This document shows positions 21,774 through 33,492 of a stretch of DNA of 64,000 nt, piece by piece. Positions within the stretch are counted from its first letter, which is position 1; each line of letters begins with the position of its first letter. The position numbers were made by a program, and so were the translations under genes. Under the pieces are notes generated by a model, which saw nothing but the letters and a program-made list of their open reading frames with translations, had not been told where the DNA came from and searched no databases. Source of the stretch: Sclerurus mexicanus. Taxonomy: Eukaryota > Chordata > Aves > Passeriformes > Furnariidae. Where the stretch lies: assembly GCA_013396755.1 (NCBI GenBank), contig VWZF01001856.1, positions 1,508,341 to 1,572,340 on the forward strand. Reading direction: 5' to 3'.

Positions 21774-24542
21774 ATGCCTGCCTGGGTATCTCTTCCTCTA
21801 TTCAGGGAGAATCCTCCACTTTAAAATACATTATTTCTATGCCTGGTTGGAAGGATTTCTGATGTTTTTTTCTTTCTTTCTGTTTATTTTTATTTCCTTG
21901 TCTGTTTCTGTTCTTACAGCTGCTTTCATTTTTTTCTCCAACTACCCGTTATTACATTTTCCTCCTTTTATTTATGATGCCTGATTCCATGTGTACATTA
22001 TTGCTGCTCTGTTGGTACTTTATTAAATATGATACAGATACTAAAGTGAAAGTGAGGTTTTATGTCCCACACATGGTGTGTCGTAATTGTGGCATTTTTA
22101 CTTTCCATTAAGAAGTAACTCCAGGAGGGGAGGATGGGGGACTCGGTTCATTACTTCTATAAACCAAAGAAGAAACCCCAGACAAGCTTGATGAGTTGTT
22201 AAGTAGTCTTTAAAGAAGTCTTTAAATCAAGATTAGATGTCTTTCCTAAAGAGACTCCCTAGTTCAGCCACAAGTTACAGGCCTGATGAAGGGATCACTG
22301 GCTAAGTCTTATGTCATGAGTATGGAAAAAGTCCAACTACATTAAAATAATGGTTCTTCTGGCCTTCAAATTTATGAGAGTGTAATTAGAATATAGTGGG
22401 TTTAGCTAGCCAAGGACAGTATAAAGCTATAAACACTTTCATGATGAAAACATAAATTTACTTCCTGAAATCTTGGTCTAAAAAAAAAGGGATAAAGGAC
22501 TCAGGACCAACTGAGCACAGGCTGAGCATAAGAAATATTTTTCTGAACCTGTAGCCCCTCTGTACCTGGAATCTCTCTGAGAAATTACTAAGAATCCCTT
22601 CTTCTATGTCATCTTTGAGTACTTTGAAATTTTAATGTATTTTACATCCACACTTCCCCTGTCAGGAAAGGATTCCTCCTACCCTACCTCTAAACTTCAC
22701 TATGGACATTTCTAAGCAGTGTCGCTTTGCTCAGCCTTTCAGAGTCTAAACTCTGTGCAGGGCTCAGAGACTCTCAGCTGCAACAGTGCTGGAGCCCTGA
22801 CATTGCTAGAAAACAAGGAATGATAATAAAATGGGATGATTCTTTGGGTATCCATTTTCCCATGATGAGCACCAGTCCTGATCAAAGGCAGATGAGTGCC
22901 AGGAGAAGAGAGCACTGCAGGGCATGAATTGGCCATCAGCCCTAATATTTCCTTTCCAGAACCCTGGTAAGGCAGAACCTCTGCTAGGAACCAGCTCCTC
23001 ACTGAATTTTAGCCACTGCCACTGCTCGCCTTCCCTCAGGACCTGTTTGCATCCAAGGACTTCTTCCTTTGTCTGTCCAAGCTCCATATTTCCCTCCAGC
23101 TTTGGCCTGATCCCAGTTCTCCTTCTTGCCTAAAATTCTGAGAAGGTTTGACTGCTGATAGCATTCACACAGGGATCAATATCAAGGTCTTCTTTCTGTG
23201 GTGGGACAGTCCACTCTGTCCCACAAATGTCCAAACCACAGCTCCAGAGACATATAAAATATTAGCATGAAGCTTATGAACACATAAAACAAAAATGAAA
23301 TAGGCAGTAAAAATACTAACTGGACAATCAGAAGGACCTTCCTGACTCCACTGACATGAAATGAAGCTGCTATGAGAAGAGGAGTGGTACCAGTTGAACA
23401 ATTTGCTTAATTTCTCTAATTTTTTCCCACTTTATAGAACCTTAACTGTAAGTATTGTCATCTGTGTGAGCCAAAGAAGTCTGGAAAGAACAGGCAGAGA
23501 CAATCGTATATGTATATGCTGCTTCTTTTTTCACAATTTCTTTTGCCTCTTCATTTAGAGGACAGATCCACATCTAAGGAATGTAATATTGGAGGAAAAA
23601 TTAGCAAGCAAACATTAAAAACAACATGGATCTCTAGAGATCAGTTTAGTCTGTTGTGGAGTATCCGTACAACAGTTTAGGTGAAATGATGGGAATCTGT
23701 ATTTGTGAGCATAGACTGGATCTGTTTGAAACAACTGAGGAGCTTTGAAGTTCTCCAAGTCATTATTGTTTAATAAAGTGACTTTGTATCCCTCATTTCA
23801 TGTCTGGAACAAGACAGAGTTTTCTGCTTTCTTGTAACAGAATGTAATTTTGATGGGCTTACTGGTATCTTCAGATTCTATTCACCTGGCCCAAAGGAAA
23901 GAAGCAAGAAGGACTAACTTTGATATTCCCAAAAAACCTCCAAGTGATAGAGAGACATTCACACTGCACTGAGAAAGCTCAAAAACTCCAAACCAACATG
24001 CAATTGCTAAGTCTGATTGATTTCAACTCCCAGATACCATTGATAAACTCTGTTGGCTCCCAATTCTATGTGCCAGAATACAATACCGGAATATGCTTTC
24101 AACCATATTTAGCTTATCAGACTCAGTCACTTCTTTTTGAATCATTTCGGTCATCCTTATGCAATATTATACAACTGCCTGAAGAATCTTCTTTACTTCC
24201 CTTCCTTTTTATCTCCTTCAGTTGCCCCTCCCCCATAGCTACATTCACTCCAAGTGGGATTCAGGGTTTAAACAGTTCAAGCACCTTAGAAGGTCTCTTT
24301 CTAAAACCTGTATCCAAACCAAAGACCTCTGTGAATCAGGAGGGGGTAACTGGAGCAGTGAAGTCCAAAACCACCACAATTTCAGCGAAAAAACACCTTC
24401 TCCACCTTTTGCCAGTGCATAACTTCTTGTAGCTTGGGCGCTTTCAGTAATAATTAAACTTCTGTTTGATACATTCCCAATGTGTGGGTCTCATAACTCC
24501 TTTTCCAAAAGACCTGAAGAGGCATTTGCTCAAATAAGATGA
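21009..24542. other. Single-copy DNA with a TG repeat
   Basis: Holds the TG microsatellite at 21739-21770 and several open frames. The longest (23920-24432, 170 codons, plus strand) has no recognised domain, an ordinary AT-rich codon make-up and no obvious splice or promoter context. No repeat family is recognised. Confidence 0.4.
21739..21770. repeat. (TG)16 microsatellite
   Basis: Sixteen perfect TG units, preceded by TCTCTC. The uninterrupted length makes it a likely length-variable locus. Confidence 0.97.
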
Positions 24543-24880
24543 AATCACAGAATCACAGAATATCCTGCATGGGAAGGGATTCACAAGGATGATCAAGTCC
24601 AAACCCTGGCTCTGCTCAGGACACTCCAACAACTCACCCTGAAAGCATTGCCCAAACACTTCTTGGCCTCTGGCAGCCTTGGGGCTGTGACCACTGCCCT
24701 GGGGAGCCTGTCCAGTGCCTCACCATCCTCTGAGGAAACAGCTTTTTCCTGATACCCAATCTAAACGTTCCCTGACAGAGCTTCATGCTGTTCCCTCTAG
24801 TTCTGTCACTGGTCACCACAGAGAAGAGATCAGTGCTACCCCTCCACTCCCCCTCATGAAGAAGCTGAGCTGTAAATGAT
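24543..24880 (-). mobile_element. CR1 retrotransposon, 3' fragment, GGGACCC-type subfamily
   Basis: AATCACAGAATCACAGAATA followed by TCCTGCATGGGAAGGGATTC opens the complement of the CR1 class shared with 8006 and 25611. On the minus strand a remnant of the ORF2 C-terminal region is readable (RGNSMKLCQGTFRLGIRKKL), which matches the RGNG-KL--GRFRLDIRKKF pattern also seen at 63641. It differs from the GGTTTGGGTTGG-type copies along most of its length. Confidence 0.93.
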
Positions 24881-25129
24881 GAAAAGTAGTTTTTCATGTG
24901 AACTCAAGAGTTTTTTGCTTTGTGCAAAAATCCACCAAAGACCCCAAAGCAGGCAGCACTGAGAACTCCAGAGCCCATTGAAAGGATGGCGAGTGAATCC
25001 AAACAAACTGTACAAACCACTCAGAGGCGGAGGTAATATTGGCTGTGTTGTTGTCAGCCCCTCTCCCAGTTATCAGCAGCAGAGCTGCCACTGTCTGCTG
25101 AATAACACATTTGTTATACAGTAGATTGA
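24881..25129. other. Spacer, nothing recognised
   Basis: Repeat-free sequence leading into the CpG-rich candidate element; no gene seen. Confidence 0.4.
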
Positions 25130-25430
25130 GAATATTTGTGTGCGCCGCAAACTCCTCGGGGGTATAAACAATGTGTTTCTGAAGAGGCCCAGTGTCATTA
25201 GAATAATCAAGACTTGTAGTATGATAAACAGAGTCACAAACAGAAAGTACTACACAGGCTCTCTAGTGCGGCGTTGCGTTCGGTGTCGAGTCCCCAGGAT
25301 GATCTGTTCAAACACCTCTTCCTGTGGCGCAGACAAAGGTTGCCACGTGCTTTACAGGGGAACCAAGGGGGAGATGTGGTCATGGTGCATTTTTTGTGAG
25401 ATCTCATCAGCAGCATGCTGGCATGTAGCA
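25130..25430. promoter_or_regulatory. Candidate conserved element with retained CpGs
   Basis: Five CpG dinucleotides lie within 20 bases (25269-25288), with more at 25143-25157 (GCGCCGC, CTCGGG). The background is strongly CpG-depleted, which argues for constraint or lack of methylation. Words typical of enhancers are present: AACAATG (SOX type) near 25168, ATAAACA (FOX type) near 25164 and again near 25223, and CACGTG (E-box) near 25344. There is no coding family, although a plus-strand frame is open for 114 codons from 25140. Confidence 0.33.
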
Positions 25431-25610
25431 GAAACCTTTTCATTTCAAAAGGCCCAAATCCTTTTATTCATGCAAACCATGTGAAATCTATCAAAGTGAA
25501 AGAATGTCCGTATTCTTTATCGAGGAGACCAGACCAAGGCCAAATTCCTATTTTTGTTTATTTATATTTTTCTCATATTCTGTATCAAGGTTGCTGTCCC
25601 CCTTTCATCT
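25431..25610. other. Spacer, nothing recognised
   Basis: AT-rich sequence without recognisable repeat or gene. Confidence 0.4.
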
Positions 25611-25858
25611 GAATCATATTGTATAATATTCTGAGTTGGAAGGGACTCAAAAGGGTCATCAAAATCCAACTCCTGGCCCTGTAGAGGACATTCCAACAAC
25701 TCCACCATGTACCTGAGAGTGTTGTCCAAACACTTCCTGAGCTCTTGGGGCCATGCCCACTGCCCTGGGGAGCCTGTTCAGTGCCTGACCACCCTCTTGG
25801 GGGAGAACCTTTTTCTAACATCCAACCCAAACCTCCCCAGACATAGTTTTGTGCCATA
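25611..25858 (-). mobile_element. CR1 retrotransposon, 3' fragment, GGGACCC-type subfamily
   Basis: ATATTCTGAGTTGGAAGGGA followed by CTCAAAAGGGTCATCAAAAT, then TTGTCCAAACACTTCCTGAG and CTGCCCTGGGGAGCCTGTTC in order. Same class as 24543-24880 and same orientation. The ORF2-derived part is shorter and ends near CCTCCCCAGACATAG. Confidence 0.93.
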
Positions 25859-26028
25859 TGAGTTAATTGTGTCTACAGCAGCCAAGACTATGAACACCTA
25901 ATGTGGACCAGTGTTTGGCCTGGGTATTTTCAGCATCCCAAATGCTGTTTCTGTGATCCTGTGACAGCTTTAATTTTGGGACTGTCCTTTTGAGCACGAT
26001 AAACAAAATAGCAAGACAGATGTGCACA

Positions 26029-26156
26029 TCTCTGGAAGTGTTCGAGGCCACGTTGGACAGGACTTGGAGTAACCTGATGCCGTGAAAGGTCTCTCTTTCT
26101 CTTTGGAAGGAGATGATCTTTAATGTCCTGTACCAAGACTATTCTGTGATTCTATG
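26029..26156 (+). mobile_element. Short CR1 3' end
   Basis: TCTCTGGAAGTGTTCGAGGC, then TTGGACAGGACTTGGAGTAA, GATGATCTTTAATGTCCTGT and ATTCTGTGATTCTATG at the 3' terminus. Sense orientation, about 125 bases, moderately diverged. Confidence 0.93.
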
Positions 26157-26548
26157 TGTTGCATCCCTGTGCTGTGGTGTTCTTTTATACCATAGTTTAG
26201 CACCATGGAAACACATTGCAGCGCAGTGAGGTTGTCTTGAGGGAAAATTAAAGTGTTTGAGTGTGAAAATCCTCAGGGTATGGTGTTTTCCCTGGGAAAA
26301 CTCTCTTGTGTAGAAGTAAAAAAGCAACACCTTCTGGAGTGGAGCCTGTAAAGCATTGTCTTGTAATCTATGACTATACTGTGTTTTGCTTTCCAAAGGG
26401 AACCTGGGAGTGAAGAGGCATGAATGGATTGGCAACAATTAGGTGTTGACCCAGTGTAAGAGTGTAGGGAAATTCTTAAAGATTCCTCTTGGGAAATCAA
26501 GTCTTACAAACTTCCCTTAGAGTTGGAATATGGATTAGATGATGAGAA
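26157..26548. other. Spacer between two CR1 copies
   Basis: About 390 bases without recognised features. Overlapping minus-strand frames of 75-99 codons are not convincing as genes. Confidence 0.4.
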
Positions 26549-26953
26549 TTAAGGCTGAGAGAGTTGGGACTGTGCACCCTGGAGAAAGAGAGGCTCCAGG
26601 GACACCTTATAACTCCCTCCAGTACCGATAAAGGGCGTACAGTAAGGCTGGAGAGGGACTTTTTGCAATAGCAAAACAGGACAAGGGGGAATGGCTGTAA
26701 ACTGAAGGAGGGTAGATTTGCATTGGATATTAGTACGAAATTCTTGACTGTGAGAGCAGTGAGTCCTTGCACAGCTTACCAAGTGGACCTGTGGATTCCC
26801 CATCCCTGGAAGAATTCAAGGCCAGATTTGATGGATCTTTGAGCCACCTGGTCTAGTGGAAGGTGTCTCTGCCCATGACAGAGGGGTTGGAATGAGATGG
26901 TCTTTAAGGTCCCTTTAAACCCAAACCATTCTATGATTTTAGGATTCTATGAA
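26549..26953 (+). mobile_element. CR1 retrotransposon, ~400 bp 3' fragment
   Basis: One of the longer copies. In sense order: GGCTGAGAGAGTTGGGACTG, the GGAGAAAGAGAGGCTCCAGG block, GACAAGGGGGAATGGCTGTA, a GGATATTAGTACGAAATTCT block from ORF2, ATCCCTGGAAG-type sequence, CTAGTGGAAGGTGTCTCTGC and ACCCAAACCATTCTATGATT at the 3' end. ORF2 frames are broken. 5'-truncated. Confidence 0.95.
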
Positions 26954-27970
26954 ACTAAGTATATCTTCAGAAATGATGGAGTGGGATTTAACCCTGATTT
27001 CCTTGTCTCATGGAAAGTAAAGAAACAGATAGCAAATATTGCCTCCTACTTCACCTGCTGTATTGAGTGAAGTTAATTCTTGTGATACTGTCATGAAATA
27101 GTTGCTATGAGAACAGTGAACTGAGAGAGTTCTTTATGACAGTGTGATTAAAATATTTTTTCAAATAGTAAGACCCAAAGTGTGCAACATAAACCAAAAG
27201 ACTGCATTTTACACACTCAGTTATTTGGTGCTGATAACTTGATGAGCTGTTAAGATTAATGCAGTCAACATGAGTTGGTCAACAAGGGAAAAAGGAAGGT
27301 ACAGAGACATAAAATTAATAAAAACATGCCTAAGGCTTTTGACTTCTTGACTTCAGTCTCTTTCTCACAGTACTGTGCTGAGTGACAGAAGTCCTCTGAA
27401 GCCTGTTAATTTTGTTTTATTCCTTCTGCCCTGTTTTTCCACTTCACTTAATGCAGATTCTTCCTCTGAAGGTTAAAGATCTCTCTTTAAGTATATTGCA
27501 TCTGTTCACTCATAGAAACACCATGTTCTCAAAATTCATGTGCAGCTAATTGAGTTTTCTCAGTTTCCTGCTCTTAGTCTCTCACTTTCTTCCCTTGCCC
27601 CTCACCCATTCTTCCCATTGCCCATCCAGAAAACACCTAAGAGGCAGAAAGAAAGAAATTCTGGCAGGAAAGAGTTAGGATGAAAGGGATAGTTGTGCTT
27701 CTGTCTTCAGGAAGAGATCCATCGCTTACAAAATAAAATTAAAACTTCATCCAATCGAGGGTTGCTTCCTCTCTAACACGCTCCAGGAGCTGGCATCTGG
27801 ATAAAAGACACAGAATCCAGAGTAACTGTTCAGTTGTTCAATTTTACCTCCAAGACTCAAGTATTCCCATATTCCTCTCTCCACCCACCTATATTCCCAA
27901 ATTACATTTGATTTCTCTTCCACATTTGTAATACTTGACATAATTCAGACCTTTTCTCCTTGCTCAGTGT
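26954..27970. other. Single-copy DNA, nothing recognised
   Basis: About 1 kb without recognisable repeat, gene or dense motif cluster. Confidence 0.45.
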
Positions 27971-28025
27971 CATATAGAATCACAGAATGGTTTGAGTTGG
28001 AAGGGACCTTAAAGATCATCTAATG
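27971..28025 (-). mobile_element. Very short CR1 3' terminus
   Basis: ATAGAATCACAGAATGGTTT followed by GAGTTGGAAGGGACCTTAAA and GATCATCTAA is a near-perfect CR1 3' end only about 55 bases long. Good preservation with extreme 5' truncation suggests a short insertion rather than decay. Confidence 0.92.
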
Positions 28026-30957
28026 GACCTCGATCTTTACACTCCTTACATCCTTACATCACACCATCGTGTGGAGCTGATGTTTTGACCCTCATGAAAC
28101 CCAGTCTCTTACAGAAGACATATCTGCAACTTATAGGTGTTGTTCCTGTATTTTATATTAGGTTGCTGCACAAACCTGGTCAAACCCTTTCTGTAACAGC
28201 TCTGTTCATCACACAAGCTTATGAAATGTTAAGAAGTGACGTGTAGAGCAAACATCAGTTCACATTTCAGGAAAGTGCTGCTGTCTTCTCCTCAGTGGCT
28301 GAAATAATCTGAGTCTATTGTCTCTCCCAGTCTTTTTATCATGTGTGTCTGCAGGAGCAGAGGCCTGCAGGCAAAAATAATCTTGCAAATTCAAGATGTT
28401 ATCCCATTGATCCCCCTCTTCGCCTGTTTGCATGGGGACATGTGTAGGCTTTGAGTCTACACCACCTGGATGTGGAAGGTGACCAGAAATGGACTACCTG
28501 CTATCTACAGCTTCGACTACAGATGGATGCCAGTGTAACTATTTAGGATGCTCTGGCTACAGTAAAACTAAACTAAACTGGTCCAGGATACATTTCTGAA
28601 TATTGACCCTCAGTCACAGCTGATCCTCTAATACAGTCCCTGCTGTGATTTTTTGACTCCTACTAATTCAGACAAATGAAATTGTTTCCTGTTCTTCAAA
28701 TCTGCAGGCACATGCAACCAAAAGTAACCACCCAACTGGACTTTCCTAAATATGCAGCCTGGGGAATTTCGCCCAAAGGAATGCATCTTGTCAGAAGATG
28801 TTTCATTTGAATCTTTGCACTGCCTTAATAAAGAGTTGTCCAAAATAATGGATAAGAGTCAGTGTGAAGGCATGAGAGGTTTGGGATTTTTTCCCTATCC
28901 TGTATATCAAATAGCTTTGTTTTGGACAAAATATATCCTGCCATGTCTTAGATTCCAGATCTCTTACAACGATACAATATTGATCTGGTTCTAAGCACTC
29001 ATATCCTCCCCATATTCCTGCTATTTATGTACAGAGTAGGAAACACGTGGGAGCAAACTCTTATAAGAAATAAACAATTACAGAGAGAAAGAATTTCAGA
29101 GTGGAGAATGGGGAAGAGGGGGAAAGTTTGGATCTCTCATGTTCCCTTTGGCCAGCGGTAAAACAGCTGCACAGCCATTTCAATTAGACAGCTGCTGCAG
29201 CAGCTCCTATGCAGAAAAGCTGTGCAGCCAAATAACTTTGTGCTGACCTAAATTTCCCTAGTGCTGTCACCAGCTCCCTGCATTAACAACACAAGATGGT
29301 TCTTATGCTTTCCCCAACTCCTGCCTCCCCATCCTTCCACTGCTGGTGATGTGTCATTTACTGCACAGATGTTTCTCCCAAGCCAATGCAAGGTTATTTT
29401 TCAATTGACTCCTTCCAGCAGATGTTCCCCAGTTCCCAGGTGTGTGCGTTGTCCTCTCCACTGAGCTGAAACTCACCAATGCACTTGACATATTGCAGGG
29501 CTGCTGCCTCTTTGAGCTGGAGGGTCCGTGACATCGCGCATCACTGACACCTCTGCTCCTGCCAGGCTGCTTGGTGGCACCTTCCCTCAGCAACAGGCCT
29601 CCCTGCTCCTTGCGGTGCTGGTTCCTCACTACCTGGGCTGCACAAAGCAGCTTTCTGTGCTGCCTGAAATGAACTTAGATAATTGCTATGGAGTGTGTGC
29701 CCAAAAAGAAGAATTAATTTCACCTATTATTCAGGCAGCCAAGTTCTCTTTCCCTGTAGAGGCAGAGAGGAAGCCAGATGAAACAGCTAAAGGACATTTA
29801 TAAAGCAGTGTTTTGAATACTACACCTCCTTCTTCCTGGTACCTGGGGAGTCAAGGTCACATAACCACGTCCTGTAGGAAAGCTGGATGAACCACTGAGC
29901 TCTTTCTGTCAAAGCCCATAATCTAAGTCCACCTTAGTAGATGACTAAATACAGGCATTTGTCCCTGCCTTTCTTTGCAATCTCTATTTTCCTGTACAGT
30001 TCAGATGCTTTCCTAGCTTTCATCTCTTGGCATTAATTTAACTTTTTTTTTTTTAAACATCGCAGGGGTGCAGACTGGCTCGCAATGACAGCCCTGTTTG
30101 GTTCAGCTAATATCTGGGCTAGCTTTAGCCTCAGGCTATGGAACAACTCCTTGTGAGCCTTCTGTGAGATAAAATGATAAGTAGAATCTTTAATTATTAT
30201 TATTTTTAAATGGATACTGTATATTGAACTCAAAGAAACAGTAGTCTGTATTTAATTAGAGAGAGAAGAAAACCCGACAAAAAATTTTCTTCCTTCACCC
30301 CTTCTGTTCATTTCTCCCATCTGAACTCAGTCCCTCATTCAGTTCGACATGGGCAGAAAACAGATGAAGGCAAATTGTTAAAAAACTCTTGGTAGATAGA
30401 CAATCCTGGTCCATAATAGAAACAGGACTACAGCTAGTGGATGTTAATGTTTGATATATTTTTTTTTAAGCTTTCTGTCTCAGATTGGGCCCTTCACTTC
30501 TTTTCTTCCCATCACAGTGAAAATCAGTATTTCAGCTCCTCACTGCTGAGCCACAGCAGAGGAGAAAAGGACTTGTGTTTTTGCTGCCAGGCAAGCTTGC
30601 AGAAGTGGGACCAAGACAAATCTCCTGTTAGACATTTTGGCTACATCCCTGTTAGTCAGCTAAGGAAGTGTCAGGATCAGCTCTCCATCCCTGAGGCCAC
30701 CTGGCACAGCCCAGGCATTTCCTTAGTGTTAAACAACTTCACCTCCAAAATAAAGTAGCCAATTCCAGCTTGCCTAATGGGGACAGTGCCTGGTGCACGC
30801 TGGCTTCTGTGCCTAGGAATTGTCTGGGACAACAGTATCCTGATCGACAGCTTGCCAAGGACCATCTGAGAGGTCTCAAAGGCTGTCACATTCCAGTGTT
30901 TGCTCCTGGTTTGTTTATTGGCACAGCCAAAGTCCATGCAGATATGGACATATCCAT
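28026..30957. other. Single-copy DNA, one GC-richer patch
   Basis: No gene is recognised. At 29440-29650 the sequence is GC-richer with a few CpGs (CATCGCGCATC near 29532), and 91-codon frames lie open on both strands, as GC content alone predicts. A poly-T run lies at 30042-30055. Confidence 0.4.
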
Positions 30958-31015
30958 GGTAGGACTTGATGATCCTAAAGGTCTTTTTCAACCCCAATGA
31001 TTCTATGATTCTATA
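30958..31015 (+). mobile_element. Very short CR1 3' terminus
   Basis: AGGACTTGATGATCCTAAAG, then GTCTTTTTCAACCCCAATGA and two full copies of TTCTATGA-type repeat. Only the last ~58 bases of the element remain recognisable. Confidence 0.9.
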
Positions 31016-31290
31016 CACTGATAAACACACACATGTGCATGAAGCTATGGATCAGTGGGGGAGCATGTGACATCTCCTAAGCAAGTCCATCCAAAGCCTC
31101 ATCCCCTTCCCACCAGCTTGTTGAAGTCACACTGCTTGAACGTGGGTGAGCAGTTACTTTTACAGGCAGGTTTTGCAAGTTGTTGACTACTTGGGAGTTT
31201 TTTGTTGATTTTTTTCCCCCTGTAAATCACAACATTTGTGTCCACTCTTTTTCAAAGATCTGTTTTACGTCTTTATGAGTCATTATGTAA

Positions 31291-31535
31291 GTGGCCTTCC
31301 AGCACCTGAAGGGAGTGTACAGGAAAGATGGAGAGAGCCTATTTACTAGAGCTTGGAATGAGAAGACAAGGGGGAATGGCTTCAAATTGAAAGAGGTGAG
31401 GTTTAGGTTAGATATTAAGAAGAAATTCTTCACTGTGAATGCTGTGAGACACTGACACAGGTTGCCCAGAGAAGCTGTGGATACCATATCCCTGGAAGTG
31501 TGCAAGGCCAGGTTGGACAGGGCTTGAAGCAACCT
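31291..31535 (+). mobile_element. CR1 fragment lacking its 3' terminus
   Basis: Sense order blocks CCTTCCAGCACCTGAAGGGA, GACAAGGGGGAATGGCTTCA, GTTTAGGTTAGATATTAAGA, AGAAGCTGTGGATACCATAT and GGCCAGGTTGGACAGGGCTT are all present. Similarity then stops at AGCAACCTT. The expected CTAGTGGAAGGTGTCCCTGC block and the octamer repeat are absent, so the copy has lost its 3' end. Confidence 0.93.
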
Positions 31536-32213
31536 TAAACAGGCTTCATTATCATAAGGTTTCTCCAAGGGTTCAACATCCCGCTGTATCTGCCTTCCAA
31601 CTCTGTCGCACATACAAACAGATATAAAAAAGAATAATTTTAGGAATGTATTCAAATTCTGCTCTCACATACAAATACACCCAAATATGCACTAACTTTA
31701 ACATATTTTTGAAGTGTGTTTATAATTGTAAACATACCTCACAAACATCAGGACTGAAGCCTTTCTTTTAACAAACTGCCTCCCACTGAAAGAACACTAA
31801 GAGAATGACGCGAGAAAGGGAAGCATTTGAAATGGAGGGTTTGAGTCCCCTGGTTTGTCACAGTTTAATGGAAACAGCACAAAAATGCAGCCAAATGAAA
31901 AGATTCAGGTGTTCTCAGAAAGCTTTGTGCTCGCAGGAGAAGGAGGAGAAAGAGAAGTGAAGAGAATAGAACAGCTAAAAATGAAAAGCAAAAAATGTTA
32001 TTACTATTTTATTATCATTATTATTAATTGCTAATGGTATTACACCCTACTACAAATTTTTAGCAATCATACTAACGTACAGAATTAAGTCATTACAGTC
32101 AAAATATCAGAGCAGGAAAAACAGCCCTATTTTTAACCCATTCCATAAACACATCTTCAATGCTCCCACTTGTCCCCTTCTCTTGCAAACAAACAAATAA
32201 ATAAATTCACATA
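31536..32213. other. Single-copy DNA, nothing recognised
   Basis: AT-rich, with an ATTATTATTATT-like patch near 31999-32030. No gene or repeat family is seen. Confidence 0.4.
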
Positions 32214-32375
32214 TATTTAGATTTTTTGGGGCTAGAAGGGACCATTAAAATCATCTTGGTTGTGCCTTTACTGAAAACAAGCCTTATAATTCTATTCTTT
32301 TCTCTGACCCATAACTTTTCTGAGCAACACTGTACCCCCTCAAGCTGCATATTGTTCTCATTTAAGCACTTCAAG
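32214..32375 (-). mobile_element. Old diverged CR1 fragment
   Basis: AGATTTTTTGGGGCTAGAAG followed by GGACCATTAAAATCATCTTG and, further on, TGACCCATAACTTTTCTGAG follow the pattern of an ancient sauropsid CR1 class whose end reads GGCCAGAAGGGACCATTATGATCATCTAGTC with a later CCATAACTT block. Low identity makes the right border uncertain. Confidence 0.6.
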
Positions 32376-32648
32376 CAACACGTAGTCCCCTCTATTCCTG
32401 GATGAGTTGATTTGATAGTTAATTATGAACACTGAAATCATGTAGATCCAACTCCAGGAAATGGGATTTTGGGTAGCATTTTGTGCCAAATCAGAGAGCC
32501 CTCAGCCCTCTATAAATAAGTCATGTTCATCTGTAAAAGCTTTGGCCTTCTCTTTCAGTTTCTAAAACCACATTAATTTTGTGACTGTGCTCAATCAGTG
32601 TTTTGATTTTACAACATCCAGAAGTCTTGAGCAGTAAAGGAGTTAGTT

Positions 32649-32812
32649 TTGTCCAGAGAAGCTGTGGCTGCTCCATTCCTAGAAGTGTCCAAGGCCAGGT
32701 TGGACAGGGCTTGGAGTAACTCAGGATAGTGGAAGGTGTCCCTGCCCATGGCAGGGGATTGGAACTAAACTTTAAGGCCCCTTTCAACCCAAATCATTTT
32801 ATGATTCAATGT
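32649..32812 (+). mobile_element. CR1 retrotransposon, 3' end fragment
   Basis: TGTCCAGAGAAGCTGTGGCT, GGCCAGGTTGGACAGGGCTT, GGAAGGTGTCCCTGCCCATG, CCTTTCAACCCAAATCATTT and TATGATTCAATG in sense order. A gap replaces the usual CTAGATGATC before CTTTAAGG. Confidence 0.94.
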
Positions 32813-33384
32813 TCCAAAATATCTAGAAATCCATGAAAACTCACCTGTACCTTACTCCCAAAAGCATTTTGCCTACAAAGTTTTTAAGGACTCTGAGAGC
32901 TTTGGGTGAAAGCCACCATATAAATGTACATTACTGCACTGTCGTCGTTACTGTGTTGTCATTCTGTCTTTGGCCTTTTAGAACTGTTTCAGCCTGCTGA
33001 AGCTCTTGCAGTTTAACTTCTTTTCTCTAACGCTCTCATTGAACAAAGGAAGTGTGGGGACATTAAAAACTAAGACTGGTTTTTTCTGTATGTTTGCTAT
33101 TATTGCTGCAGGTTCACAGATTACACCACTGAGGCTCCAACTCATTACCATGAGAGCCAAGAATATGGAGAAATAACAGGCAGAATTTGCGTAAGGCAGA
33201 ACATGGAATGCCCTTTGCTGAGCAAAGATATTCAAGGAAAGCAGGTTTTAGGTGGTGGTCTGACCCTACTGGGTGGACTGTTGGTATTTAAAGGGCTCTG
33301 CTGCTTGTGTGCTTGGAAAAGAGAAAGATCCCATCTGCAGTTCCTGCTGACAGCATAGCTGTAAAGAAGTGGAGAGCTGAAGGT
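32813..33384. other. Single-copy DNA with a long open frame
   Basis: A plus-strand frame stays open from 33074 to about 33355 without an early ATG. It contains an acceptor-like TATTATTGCTGCAG at 33098-33111 and a weak donor-like GTAAGG at 33191. The frame contains FTDYTTEAPTHYHESQEYGE. No family is recognised; this may be chance. Confidence 0.25.
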
Positions 33385-33492
33385 AGAGAAAGAGTGATTA
33401 AGCATTGAAACAGGCTGACCAGGAAAGTGGTGAGATCACCATCTCTGGAATTGTTCCAAAAACACATGGATGTGGCATCTTCTGAAGCTTTC
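33385..33492 (+). mobile_element. Internal CR1 fragment lacking the 3' end
   Basis: AGTGATTAAGCATTGAAACA followed by GGCTGACCAGGAAAGTGGTG, then TTCCAAAAACACATGGATGT, matches the part of the CR1 class seen at 57551 and 63178 just before the ACATGGTTTAGTGG block. That block and the terminus are missing. Confidence 0.75.
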
